The notes under the pieces are model-generated. The model ran no database searches and was not told the origin of the DNA. It saw only the letters and a program-made list of their open reading frames with translations. From NCBI RefSeq assembly GCF_010731755.1, contig NZ_AP022589.1, positions 2,790,001 to 2,854,000 of the forward strand: a stretch of 64,000 nucleotides of DNA, written 5' to 3'. The DNA is from Mycolicibacter minnesotensis (GTDB taxonomy: Bacteria; Actinomycetota; Actinomycetes; Mycobacteriales; Mycobacteriaceae). Position numbers and translations under genes: made by a program. Every line of letters begins with the position of its first letter. The stretch's first letter is position 1. This document shows positions 32,066 through 40,884 of the stretch, piece by piece.

Positions 32066-34216
32066 ATGTTCGGGATGCGCTTCTGGCGTCGTCGCAGCAA
32101 GGAAGAAGCTATGGCTGATATGGAGAGCGCTGATTCTACGAGGAATGCCCTCTGGACTGATGATGCAATCGAAACTGACAAGCAGGACGGCCTTGACCGG
32201 AAACGATTTGCGGATATGGTGGCCGCCCGGATCAATGATTGTTCACCTGGCCAGAAGAGCACAGTGTTTGGTCTCGTCGGTCCGTGGGGAAGCGGCAAAA
32301 CTTCGCTCATTAATTTTGTCCGGGAACGCTTAGGGTCCGACTGGAAAGTCGCGGTTTTCTCCCCATGGGCATCGGATACGGCCGCTGGGTTGCAGTTCGA
32401 ATTTCTTGCGGCTGTGGCGTCGCTGCTTGAAGGGGACGACCAGAAATCTAGGGATGCCAAGGCAGCCTTGAGGAAGTACGCCTCCGTTTGCGCACCGTTG
32501 CTCAAAGCAATTCCGTACGCCGGATCGGGGTTAGGAGGCGCAGCTGAAAAGGCGCTGGAACTTACCAATCCTCCGTGGCACAAGCAGTTCAAGGAAGTCT
32601 CTAGCATACTGGCTTCCTTTGGGGCGCGAGTGTTGCTGATTGCAGACGACATCGACCGGCTCGACGCTGACGAATTGCTTTCTCTCTTGAAGGTTGTGCG
32701 GCTACTCGGAAGATTCCCAAATGTGCACTACCTCATTGCATACGACCAAACCACCGTAGAAAGTCTCCTGAATTCCAAGGGGCTGGCCACACGATCGACC
32801 GCGTTCATGGAGAAGATTGTTCAATACCCCTTCGAGGTACCGCCGATCGCGGGTATTATCAAGCGTCGCCTCTTAACTGACACTATTTTTAAGTTGATCG
32901 AACGTCTTGACATCCGACTGAATGCAGTTCACGCTGATCGATTTTCCGACTATATTGCAGTGCTGGCACCGGCCCTCGAAACGCCTAGAGCTCAAACGCG
33001 TTTCCAAGAGCAGTTATTGGCTTTCGGCGAAATGTTGAACTTTAAGGAAGTCGATGTAGTCGATTTCGTGGCGCTCAGCTTTCTGCGCGTATTCCATCAC
33101 GGTATTTACGATCGGATTTCGTCGTGGAAGAATGCGCTACAGTCGGGTAAGGAAATTACGGATCTTTTCAAAGAGCTGCCAATTAGCGACGATGATTGGG
33201 TGGCTCGTATTAGACCGTTAGTGAATACCGACGATGATGCAATGCTGGTGAAACACATTTTGGGTGGCCTTTTCTCTGGCATAGCTTCATCGGTTCTGTT
33301 CGCAAAAGAGCATAAGTTGGCGCTGCAGGACGATGCGTACTTCCAGCGTTATTTCCTATTCGGCATCGCAGAGGACGACGTCGAAGATCAACTTATCGAA
33401 TCTGCCTTGGATCGCATACTTTCTGGCGATCAAACACACGGCGATGTGGCTTGTTATCGTGAGGTTCTCGACGGCCCCGACAATCAGCGTGCAGCTTTGG
33501 CCTATGAGAAGAGTCTAAAGCGCCGGGCCGACAATCTTATTGGCTCGGACCTCAACCTGGTGGAATTTCTCTTTGGTCGGTTGAAGGTGCGTGCGGACGA
33601 AGTGCCTGGGTTCGATTCCGCGCAGCGGGTGTTGTGGCGTTGGGTGGAGGCAGAAGTATTCAAAGGTCTGACCAGCGGCTTGTTAACCGTAAATGACATT
33701 GTGGCAGATCTTCCGCCGAAAGACGTTCTGTTGCTTGCATTCCGCATCGTTCGCGACAATCGCATCCCAGAGAATTCCAAAGTACATGCGCTAGAGGATT
33801 TTAACGATTACTATCGTAATCGGCTGATCAACGATTTAGACGGGGTACTCGAATCGGGGCTCAATTTTAATTCGATAGTATTCGTAATATGGTCCCTAGC
33901 CATCGAACACAACTTCCATGAGTTCGGTGAGGGCCTGATCAGTGACGGGGATGCGGCGAGGATCTCTCGTGTCATCCAGGCAATGGTGGTAGAAAACCAA
34001 TGGCGGGGAGCTGATGGCTTGTCGCCTGAGCTTGCGTTCGATGGCGAAACGCTGACTCGGCTTTTCACAAACGATGCCATCGTGCGGGTGGCACAGTTTC
34101 TGCCGTCCGCGCCACCTGTCTCTTCAATCGATCTCAGCGACGTGTCGCCCGAAAACAAAATTTTCTTCGCCCATGCGCAGGTCAAGGCAATGGCCAGGAC
34201 GCTTGCAGAGTCGTGA
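32066..34216 (+). CDS. KAP-family P-loop NTPase
   Basis: 716 aa from ATG32066, with GAGGGGG a few bases upstream. Walker A GLVGPWGSGKTSLINFV lies near residue 80, followed by VAVFSPWASDTAAGLQFEFL, and Walker B VLLIADDIDRLDADELLSLL near residue 195. NVHYLIAYDQTTVESLL and the KAP-typical EKIVQYPFEVPPI come next. A long helical C-terminal region lacks recognisable motifs. No obvious multi-span membrane insertion is visible, unlike many KAP proteins. Its G+C is near half by eye, well below its neighbours, and codon use is unlike the host, indicating transfer. It is the only intact gene of the island. The family includes PifA, the F-plasmid phage-exclusion protein; defence is an inference. Confidence 0.88.
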   Translation: MFGMRFWRRRSKEEAMADMESADSTRNALWTDDAIETDKQDGLDRKRFADMVAARINDCSPGQKSTVFGLVGPWGSGKTSLINFVRERLGSDWKVAVFSPWASDTAAGLQFEFLAAVASLLEGDDQKSRDAKAALRKYASVCAPLLKAIPYAGSGLGGAAEKALELTNPPWHKQFKEVSSILASFGARVLLIADDIDRLDADELLSLLKVVRLLGRFPNVHYLIAYDQTTVESLLNSKGLATRSTAFMEKIVQYPFEVPPIAGIIKRRLLTDTIFKLIERLDIRLNAVHADRFSDYIAVLAPALETPRAQTRFQEQLLAFGEMLNFKEVDVVDFVALSFLRVFHHGIYDRISSWKNALQSGKEITDLFKELPISDDDWVARIRPLVNTDDDAMLVKHILGGLFSGIASSVLFAKEHKLALQDDAYFQRYFLFGIAEDDVEDQLIESALDRILSGDQTHGDVACYREVLDGPDNQRAALAYEKSLKRRADNLIGSDLNLVEFLFGRLKVRADEVPGFDSAQRVLWRWVEAEVFKGLTSGLLTVNDIVADLPPKDVLLLAFRIVRDNRIPENSKVHALEDFNDYYRNRLINDLDGVLESGLNFNSIVFVIWSLAIEHNFHEFGEGLISDGDAARISRVIQAMVVENQWRGADGLSPELAFDGETLTRLFTNDAIVRVAQFLPSAPPVSSIDLSDVSPENKIFFAHAQVKAMARTLAES

Positions 34217-34229
34217 TTTTTTACGCTGT

Positions 34230-34248
34230 GTCAGCACCGCGTCAGCAG
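34230..34248 (+). repeat. inner direct repeat, right end of island
   Basis: Partner of 31005-31023, sharing 18 of 19 bases and the core CCGCGTCAGCAG. It begins 14 bp after the KAP gene stop. The remaining stretch to 34398 shows no gene. Confidence 0.5.
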
Positions 34249-34398
34249 ACACCCGCCGACTTACAGAGCTGCGGCAAAGGATCGCTAAGCCGCTAATGGA
34301 TCGCCGCTGTCGTTTCCGTACGGGCTGACATGGTCTTTTGTGGACCCTGACGGATCGCGGCGCGGCATTGTAGCAATTGTATGCGACCTGGGAAATCC

Positions 34399-34443
34399 GA
34401 CTCAAAATCCGCACAGTGTCGGTTCGAGTCCGACTGGGGGCAC
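34399..34443 (+). repeat. attR: partial tRNA-Leu 3' duplicate
   Basis: Lacks the 5' half of a tRNA, so it is not a gene. The 40 bp 34404-34443 are identical to the 3' end of tRNA-Leu. The anticodon-equivalent triplet reads CAA rather than TAA. The interval from here to 34678 holds nothing recognisable. Confidence 0.8.
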
Positions 34444-34678
34444 GTCATATAGGTCGATGACAGTCCGGATTTCGAAGTGCCTTTCGTGCCGCGGCTGTTG
34501 CCCTCTCTGGGGGGCCTAGACGGCGCCACCTCACCCGCTCGGGGATGCCGGCTCGGCCGTTCGGGCTGCCGGAGATCGGCATGCCTGATCGGCCCCGCAC
34601 CAGACCCCGGGGCAATATCCGGGAACCGGTTCCACAAAACCGCACACTCGCCGCCCCTCCGGGCTGCCTTCTATCGCC

Positions 34679-34942
34679 ATGTGGAAACCGATCACGCTCG
34701 CAGTCGTCTCCGCCGCGTCGTGCGTCCTCGCTCCAGCGGCCAACGCTGTATACAACTCCCAGCTCCACGACCCGCAGTGCGACTCCAACTACTCGGGCGC
34801 CTGCGTACCGATCGCCCGTGACGTCGACTGCTTAGGCGGAAGCGGCAACGGCCCGGCCTACGCCCAGGGGCCCGTCACGGTCGTGGGCACCGACATCTAC
34901 GACTTGGATCGAAACGGCGACGGCGTGGGGTGTGAATCCTAG
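34679..34942 (+). CDS. secreted excalibur-type calcium-binding domain protein
   Basis: 87 aa. Signal peptide MWKPITLAVVSAASCVLA...ANA, then a short mature protein with four Cys and the excalibur ending DIYDLDRNGDGVGCES, a DxDxDGxxCE-type calcium-binding loop. Proteins like this are common small exported proteins of mycobacteria, and their role is unknown. It stands alone just outside the island's right end. No strong ribosome-binding site is seen before ATG34679, but the frame and signal peptide are convincing. Confidence 0.85.
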   Translation: MWKPITLAVVSAASCVLAPAANAVYNSQLHDPQCDSNYSGACVPIARDVDCLGGSGNGPAYAQGPVTVVGTDIYDLDRNGDGVGCES

Positions 34943-35401
34943 GTCCGGCGACGCGTCGCCACGCCACGCCGTCATCGTGTGACCGGCACCTTTACCCGCC
35001 GCTTACCCGCCTGCCGTAAAAAATGCAAGACCTGTGTGATGAGGCAGTATGGAATTGCCTGGTGAGAGTTCTTAATTTCTTATTTTAACGCCAATTCCCG
35101 CTCGTGTAGCAGGTTGCCTGTGGGTGAATATTACCTGTTCATGTCCAAGAGCGCACGTTGCTACGAGCCCTTATCCTGCGGTTTTGCGGGCAGTGGCGTG
35201 GTGCAGTTGGGATTGGTGTGCGACCTCGATCACAATAATTGGGACATTTTTCGGTTTACCTAGAATTCACCGCTACTATCGACCGAACGCCTACCCCCGG
35301 CGTCCCTCAATCGGAGCCGGGCCGTGCTGCAGCAGCAGTGGTGAGCGTGAGCAGTGACGAGACGAACGTGAACGATACGAACCGTGGTTGATAGGAGCGA
35401 T
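34943..35401. other. gene-free interval of about 460 bp
   Basis: Relatively AT-rich for this genome, with several T runs around 35070-35090. Short open frames (for example 35124-35357) have no ribosome-binding site or recognisable protein. No tRNA, repeat or attachment site is seen. It may contain the promoter of the downstream beta-propeller gene. Confidence 0.5.
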
Positions 35402-36442
35402 GTGGACGAAGTGCCGGCTTATGGATTGGCCACCTCTGCACCAGCCCGCCCCTCCCGCACCGTGACGCTGGACCGCGGCCCCATCGGGGGCCTGGCGGTC
35501 ACCGCGGACGGTCGGCGACTGCTGGCCACCAACTTCGGCGACGACACCGTCTCGATCATCGACACCGTCACCTGCCGCGTCGTGAGCACTGTCTTCCAGG
35601 CCAACGAGCCGTTCTCCATCGCCGCCGGCCCGGCAGGCACCGGCCTGGTCTACGTCACCGCCGGTTCGACCGCCCTGGATGCGGTGCTGGCCATCGACGT
35701 CGACACCGCCGAGATCGCCGGGTGTTACCCGGTGGCCATGGACATCGGTGACCTGGTCACCGACCCGACCAGCAGCCGCGTGTACCTGACCCGGACCGAC
35801 TCGGCCGGCGTGGACGTGCTCGCGCTGGACGCGGCCATGCGCCCCGCCCGCTCGGTCAGCGTCTCCGGCCACGTCGGTGCTGCCGCTGCCGGCCTGCGGA
35901 TCAGCGCGGACGGCCGCCGGCTCTACGCCGCGGTCCGCCAGCCCACCGGCGACATCATCACGGTCCTGGACCGCGACCTCAACATTCTGGACTCCCTGAC
36001 CGTCGGCGCCTCGATCATCGACATCGCCGTCAGTCCCGACGGCGCACGCCTCTACGTGGCCACCGCCGGTCCCGAGGGTCGCAGCCTGGTGCACGTCATC
36101 GACGCCCGCACCCATTCCCTGAGCTACAGCCGGGCCATCGAGGCCCCCGTCATCCAGCTGATCGCCGGCCGCGACGGCCAGCGCGTCTACCTGGTGACCG
36201 AGGCCGGCGTTCTGGTGGTCTGCGCCCGCACTGGCGAGACCCTGGGCACGCTGACCGGCATCGCCCAGCCGTCCTGTGCTGCCGAGAGCCTCGACGGCGG
36301 CAAGCTCTACATCGCCGGGTTCAACGGCAAGGTCACTGTCGCCTCGCTGCGGGGCCTGCCCGCGCCGTCGGCGTCGCTGCACGAGCAGCTCGAACTCGAC
36401 GACGCCGTCACCCGGATCCTGCAGCTCGAACCCGCGGTGTAA
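35402..36442 (+). CDS. YVTN/YncE-type beta-propeller repeat protein
   Basis: About 346 aa from GTG35402, with AGGAG at 35393-35397; an upstream in-frame GTG at 35384 is possible. Repeated blades are visible: LAVTADGRRLLATNFGDDTV, LRISADGRRLYAAVRQPTGD, IAVSPDGARLYVATAGPEGR, LIAGRDGQRVYLVTEAGVLV and AESLDGGKLYIAGFNGKVTV. This is the classic sequence of a seven-bladed propeller. No signal peptide is obvious, so it may be cytoplasmic. Propellers of this kind bind proteins or ligands; no specific partner can be inferred. It stands just ahead of fadD14. Confidence 0.88.
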   Translation: MDEVPAYGLATSAPARPSRTVTLDRGPIGGLAVTADGRRLLATNFGDDTVSIIDTVTCRVVSTVFQANEPFSIAAGPAGTGLVYVTAGSTALDAVLAIDVDTAEIAGCYPVAMDIGDLVTDPTSSRVYLTRTDSAGVDVLALDAAMRPARSVSVSGHVGAAAAGLRISADGRRLYAAVRQPTGDIITVLDRDLNILDSLTVGASIIDIAVSPDGARLYVATAGPEGRSLVHVIDARTHSLSYSRAIEAPVIQLIAGRDGQRVYLVTEAGVLVVCARTGETLGTLTGIAQPSCAAESLDGGKLYIAGFNGKVTVASLRGLPAPSASLHEQLELDDAVTRILQLEPAV

Positions 36443-36483
36443 CCCACGTCTCACCGCTGAGGGCGTCGTGATCGAATAGGTCG

Positions 36484-38115
36484 ATGCGTAGCACCATGCA
36501 GCACTGGCCGTTGACGGTCGGCGCCATCTTGAATCACGTCACGGCTGTCCACGGTGCCCGCACCGTGACCACTCTGGGCGACGACGGCTACCGCGTCACC
36601 ACCTACCGCGAGCTGGGGCACCAGGTGGCCCGGCTAGCGAACGCGCTGCGCCGCCTCGGCATCACCGGCGACCAGCGGGTCGCCACCTTCATGTGGAACA
36701 ACACCGAACACCTGGCCGCCTACCTGGCGGTGCCGGCGATGGGCGCGGTGCTGCACACACTCAACATCCGACTGTTCGCCGAGCAGATCGTCTTCATCGC
36801 CAACGAGGCCCAAGACCAGGTGGTCCTGGTGGACGCCTCGCTGATACCGCTGCTGGCGCCGGTGCTGGGACAGCTGGACACCGTGCACACCGTGATCGTC
36901 GTCGGCGACGGCGACACCGCACCGTTGGCGGCCTCCGGCAAGACCGTGCTGGACTACGAAACCCTGCTGGCCGCCGAATCCGACGAGTTCGACTGGCCGG
37001 TGATCGACGAGAACTCCGCGGCCGCCATGTGCTACACCAGCGGCACCACCGGCAACCCCAAAGGCGTGGTCTACAGCCACCGCTCCAGCTACCTGCACGC
37101 CATGGCGGGCTGCACCACCAACGGCACCGCGATCGGTGCGATCGACTGCGTCCTGCCGATCGTGCCGATGTTCCACGCCAACGCCTGGGGGCTGCCGTAT
37201 TCGGCGCTGATGGCCGGCGCAGACCTGGCGATGCCCGACCGGCATCTGGATGCCGCCTCGCTGGTCGCGCTCATCGAGTCGCAGCGCGCCACCGTGGCCG
37301 GTGCCGTGCCGACCATCTGGAACGACGTGATGCACTACCTGGAACGTGAACCCGGCCATGACATTTCGTCACTGCGGTTAGTTGCCTGCGGTGGGTCGGC
37401 GGTGCCGGTGTCCTTGATGCAGGCCTTCGAGCAGCGCCACGGCGTGCACGTGCGGCAACTCTGGGGCATGACCGAGACCTCACCGATGGCCACCATGGCC
37501 TGGCCACCGCCGGGCACCCCGGCCGAACAGCACTGGGCGCTGCGGGGCACCCAGGGGCGGCCGGTGTGCGGCGTCGAGACCCGCATCGTCGACGACGAAG
37601 ACCAGGTGCTGCCCAACGACGGCGAGTCGGTCGGCGAGCTGGAAGTGCGCGGCGCGTGGATCACCGGGGCCTACTACCTCGGCCAGGACGAGTCGAAGTT
37701 CTCTTCGGGCTGGCTGCGCACCGGCGACGTGGGCCGCATCGACGCGCAGGGCTTCATCACGCTGACCGATCGCGCCAAGGACGTCATCAAGTCCGGTGGG
37801 GAGTGGATCTCCTCGGTGGAACTGGAGAACGAACTCATCGCCCACCCCGATGTGGTGGAGGCGGCGGTGGTCGGGGTGCCCGACGAACGCTGGCAGGAGC
37901 GGCCCCTGGCGGTCGTGGTGGCCCGTTCCGGTGCTCGCGTCAGCGGTGCCGAACTACGAACATTCTTGTCCGACAGGGTGGTCCGCTGGTGGCTGCCGGA
38001 GCGCTGGACCTTCGTCGAAGCGATCCCGCGCACCAGCGTCGGCAAATACGACAAGAAGACCATCCGGGCCCGCTACGCCGAGGGGCACTACCAAGTGAGT
38101 GAGGTGCGTGACTGA
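36484..38115 (+). CDS. fadD14: fatty-acid-CoA ligase (FadD14-like)
   Basis: Acyl-activating enzyme: ATP-dependent acyl-AMP then acyl-CoA formation. 543 aa with AMP-binding motif CYTSGTTGNPKGVVYSHRSS (about residues 181-200), A5 motif LWGMTETSPMATMA, A7 motif SGWLRTGDVGRID, A8 DRAKDVIKSGGEWISSVELE, and A10 Lys in RTSVGKYDKK. The acyl substrate cannot be told from sequence. It is the first gene of a block colinear with Rv1058-Rv1063c. Its stop overlaps the next start (TGATG), so the two are coupled. Confidence 0.94.
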   Translation: MRSTMQHWPLTVGAILNHVTAVHGARTVTTLGDDGYRVTTYRELGHQVARLANALRRLGITGDQRVATFMWNNTEHLAAYLAVPAMGAVLHTLNIRLFAEQIVFIANEAQDQVVLVDASLIPLLAPVLGQLDTVHTVIVVGDGDTAPLAASGKTVLDYETLLAAESDEFDWPVIDENSAAAMCYTSGTTGNPKGVVYSHRSSYLHAMAGCTTNGTAIGAIDCVLPIVPMFHANAWGLPYSALMAGADLAMPDRHLDAASLVALIESQRATVAGAVPTIWNDVMHYLEREPGHDISSLRLVACGGSAVPVSLMQAFEQRHGVHVRQLWGMTETSPMATMAWPPPGTPAEQHWALRGTQGRPVCGVETRIVDDEDQVLPNDGESVGELEVRGAWITGAYYLGQDESKFSSGWLRTGDVGRIDAQGFITLTDRAKDVIKSGGEWISSVELENELIAHPDVVEAAVVGVPDERWQERPLAVVVARSGARVSGAELRTFLSDRVVRWWLPERWTFVEAIPRTSVGKYDKKTIRARYAEGHYQVSEVRD

Positions 38116-39173
38116 TGAGCCTGCGTGTCATCCAATGGGCGACCGGGGGAGTCGGGGTCGCCGCGATCAAGGGCGTGCTGGAGCATCCGGACCTGGAGCT
38201 GGTGGGCTGCTGGGTCCACTCGAAGTCCAAGAGCGGCAAGGACGTCGGGGAGATCATCGGTACCGATCCGGTGGGGGTGACGGCCACCGACAGTGTCGAA
38301 GAGATTCTCGCACTGGAAGCCGACGCCGTGATCTACGCGCCGCTGTTGCCCAACCCCGATGAGGTTGCCGCCCTGCTGCGCGCCGGCAAGAACGTGGTGA
38401 CCCCGGTCGGCTGGTTCTACCCGACCGAGAAGGAGGGCGCGCCCCTGGAGGCCGCCGCACGCGAGGGCAACGTGACTCTGCACGGCGCCGGTATCGGGCC
38501 GGGCGCGGCCACCGAACTGTTTCCGCTGCTGCTGTCGGTGATGTCCACCGGCGTGACCTTTATTCGCGGCGAAGAGTATTCCGACCTGCGCACCTACGAC
38601 GCACCTGATGTGCTGCGCTACGTCATGGGCTTCGGGGGGACTCCGGATCAGGCGCTGAGCGGTCCGATGCAAAAGCTGCTCGACGGTGGTTTCCGTCAAT
38701 CGGTGCGGCTGTGCGTGGATCGGCTCGGATTCGCCGCGGACGAGACCATCCGCTCGTCGCAGGAGGTTGCGGTCGCCACCGCGCCGATCGATTCGCCGAT
38801 CGGTTCGATCGAACCCGGTCAGGTGGCGGGCCGCCGGTTCCACTGGGAGGCCACCGTCGGCGACGAGGTGGTGGCCCGGGTGACCGTCAACTGGTACATG
38901 GGCGAGGAAAACCTGGACCCGCCCTGGACTTTCGGTCCGGCCGGCGAGCGCTACGAGATGGAAGTGCGGGGCAATCCCGACACCTTCGTCACCGTCAAGG
39001 GCTGGCAGCCCGACACCGTCGAAGCAGGACTGGTCAGCAACCCCGGGATCGTGGCCACCGCAGCCCACTGCGTCAACGCGATTCCGGCGACCTGCGCGGC
39101 CGCGCCCGGTATCGCCGGGTTCTTCGACCTGCCGCCTATTACCGGCCGGGCCGCTCCGCGCCTGGCGCGCTGA
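38115..39173 (+). CDS. DapB-like NAD(P)-dependent dehydrogenase (Rv1059-like)
   Basis: 352 aa. N-terminal Rossmann fold MSLRVIQWATGGVGVAAIKG, then LELVGCWVHSKSKSGKDVGE, as in the dihydrodipicolinate reductase-like and 2,4-diaminopentanoate dehydrogenase-like group. It lacks the compact length of true DapB (about 245 aa) and has a long C-terminal part, so an unknown substrate is more likely than lysine synthesis. Coupling to fadD14 (1-bp overlap) hints at an acyl- or carbonyl-related reaction, which is inference. Confidence 0.85.
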   Translation: MSLRVIQWATGGVGVAAIKGVLEHPDLELVGCWVHSKSKSGKDVGEIIGTDPVGVTATDSVEEILALEADAVIYAPLLPNPDEVAALLRAGKNVVTPVGWFYPTEKEGAPLEAAAREGNVTLHGAGIGPGAATELFPLLLSVMSTGVTFIRGEEYSDLRTYDAPDVLRYVMGFGGTPDQALSGPMQKLLDGGFRQSVRLCVDRLGFAADETIRSSQEVAVATAPIDSPIGSIEPGQVAGRRFHWEATVGDEVVARVTVNWYMGEENLDPPWTFGPAGERYEMEVRGNPDTFVTVKGWQPDTVEAGLVSNPGIVATAAHCVNAIPATCAAAPGIAGFFDLPPITGRAAPRLAR

Positions 39174-39181
39174 GCCCCGCC

Positions 39182-40048
39182 GTGTGCCGACTTTTCGGGC
39201 TGCATGCCGGGACCAGCGTCGTAACCTCAACATTCTGGCTGCTCGACGCCGCGGACAGCCTGGCCGAACAGAGCCGGCGCAACCCCGACGGCACGGGCCT
39301 GGGTGTGTTCGACGGCTACGGGCAATCGCGGCTGCGTAAACAGCCGATCGCGGCGTGGCAGGACACCGAATTCGCTACCGCGGCGCAGGAACTGACCGGC
39401 ACCACTTTCGTCGCGCACGTGCGTTATGCCACCACCGGCGCTCGGAGCGTCGCCAACACCCACCCGTTCCTGCAGGACAACCGCATCTTCGCGCACAATG
39501 GCGTCGTCGAAGACCTGCCCGCCATTGATCAGCGGCTGCGCGAGGTCGACGCCTACGGCCTGGTGCACGGCGATACCGACTCTGAACGGGTCTTCGCCCT
39601 GATCACCGCCGCGATCCGAGCGCGGCGCGGCGACGTGACGGGGGGCCTGGTCGACGCCGTGCGCTGGCTCGCCGCCAACGTGCCGATCTACGCGCTCAAC
39701 CTGCTGCTGACCACCGCCACCGACATGTGGGCGCTTCGGTACCCCGAGCCCAACGAGCTCTATATCCTGGACCGACGAGACGGCACAGAACCTGGAGGTT
39801 TGGCGTTGCGCACCAAACGGATTCGAGCCGATGCGGCGCAGTTGCGTGGTCGGCCCGCGGTAGTGTTCGCCACCGAGCCGATGGACGGAGAGACCCGCTG
39901 GGAACCGATCGAACCGGGTCAGCTGGTGCACGTCGACGCGGGCCTGCGGATCACCCGTCGACTGGTCTTGCCCGATCCGCCCGCGCGACAACTGCGACAT
40001 GAGGATCTGAACCCGGTGGCCGCGGCGGCCCAACACCCGGCGGTATGA
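39182..40048 (+). CDS. class II glutamine amidotransferase family protein (Rv1061-like)
   Basis: 288 aa from GTG39182. It starts MCRLFGLHAGT, so removal of Met leaves the N-terminal Cys nucleophile typical of Ntn-type amidotransferases. Further family motifs are RRNPDGTGLGVFDG, FVAHVRYATTGARS, NTHPFLQDNRIFAHNG and GDTDSERVFALI. It resembles EgtC-like ergothioneine enzymes and proteins of unknown substrate. The upstream reading frame belongs to an overlapping shadow. Its stop overlaps the patatin gene start (ATGA). Confidence 0.9.
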   Translation: MCRLFGLHAGTSVVTSTFWLLDAADSLAEQSRRNPDGTGLGVFDGYGQSRLRKQPIAAWQDTEFATAAQELTGTTFVAHVRYATTGARSVANTHPFLQDNRIFAHNGVVEDLPAIDQRLREVDAYGLVHGDTDSERVFALITAAIRARRGDVTGGLVDAVRWLAANVPIYALNLLLTTATDMWALRYPEPNELYILDRRDGTEPGGLALRTKRIRADAAQLRGRPAVVFATEPMDGETRWEPIEPGQLVHVDAGLRITRRLVLPDPPARQLRHEDLNPVAAAAQHPAV

Positions 40049-40884
40049 ATCCGATGACCAAGCGTGCCCTGGTCCTGGGCGGTGGTGGGGTGGCCGGTAT
40101 TGCCTGGGAGACCGGGGTTTTGTGCGGTATCGCCGACGAGTCGCCTGCCGCCGCCCAGAAACTGCTGGAATCCGCTGTGCTGGTGGGGACATCGGCCGGC
40201 TCGGCGGTGGCAGCCCAGCTCGGCAGCGGGATCGGTCTGGAGGAGCTGTTCGCCCGGCAGGTGGCGCCGACGTCGCCTGAGGTCGACCCCGGGGTGGGGG
40301 CCGATGCGCTGACCGATCTGTTCATGGCGGCCATCACCGAGCCCAACACCACCACCGCGCAGAAGCTGCAGGGTATCGGCGCGGTGGCCCTGGCGGCCGA
40401 GACGATGCCCGCGCCGGTGCGCAGGGCCATCATCGCCGACCGATTGCCCTCCCACGACTGGCCGGATCGGGTTCTGCGGATCACGGCGATCGACATCGAC
40501 ACCGGGGAACTGAAGGTCTTCGACCGCGACTCCGGTGTGGAACTCATCGACGCGGTGGCCGCCAGTTGTGCGGTACCGGGCGCCTGGCCCCCGGTGGTGC
40601 TGGGCGGACACCGCTACATGGACGGCGGCGTGCGCAGCACCATCAACCTCGACGTGGCCGCCGACTGCGCCGCGGCGGTGCTGCTGGTTCCCGCCGGTGG
40701 TGGGATCGGTGCGGAGATCAATGCGTTCGAGGGTCGAGTCTGCGCGGTGCTGGCCGATGACGACGCGATCCGCGCGTTCGGCAGCAATCCGCTCAACCCG
40801 TCGTGCCGGGTGCCGTCGGCGCACGCCGGACGCGAACAGGGCCGCCAGCAGGCCGCCGCGATCAGCGAATTTTTAGCGGGCTAA
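40045..40884 (+). CDS. patatin-like phospholipase (Rv1062-like)
   Basis: 279 aa. Oxyanion-hole ALVLGGGGVAGIAWETG, nucleophile elbow LVGTSAGSAVAAQLG (GxSxG), and catalytic Asp in RYMDGGVRSTINLD (DGG) complete the Ser-Asp dyad. No signal peptide is visible; cytoplasmic or membrane-peripheral lipid acyl hydrolase. It is coupled to the amidotransferase gene and convergent with a second patatin gene with a 4-bp overlap of stops. Confidence 0.93.
   Translation: MNPMTKRALVLGGGGVAGIAWETGVLCGIADESPAAAQKLLESAVLVGTSAGSAVAAQLGSGIGLEELFARQVAPTSPEVDPGVGADALTDLFMAAITEPNTTTAQKLQGIGAVALAAETMPAPVRRAIIADRLPSHDWPDRVLRITAIDIDTGELKVFDRDSGVELIDAVAASCAVPGAWPPVVLGGHRYMDGGVRSTINLDVAADCAAAVLLVPAGGGIGAEINAFEGRVCAVLADDDAIRAFGSNPLNPSCRVPSAHAGREQGRQQAAAISEFLAG

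Larger units (their letters stand above)
30893..34443 (+). mobile_element. 3.5-kb island integrated in tRNA-Leu, carrying a KAP NTPase
   Basis: The 40 bp at 30893-30932 (3' part of tRNA-Leu plus C) recur exactly at 34404-34443, the expected attL/attR of a tyrosine-recombinase element. Inside are a wrecked IS3 transposase, a frameshifted integrase C-terminus and one intact low-GC gene. A second, shorter direct repeat lies just inside each end (31005-31023 and 34230-34248). The integrase is broken, so the island is probably fixed or only mobilisable in trans. Base composition drops visibly inside relative to the flanks. Confidence 0.8.

Noticed and set aside
34399..34443. Possible second tRNA-Leu
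   Set aside because: The 5' half, acceptor and D-arm are absent; it is an attachment-site duplicate.
35124..35357. 77-codon open frame in the gap before the propeller gene
   Set aside because: No ribosome-binding site, no domain, unusual amino-acid content.
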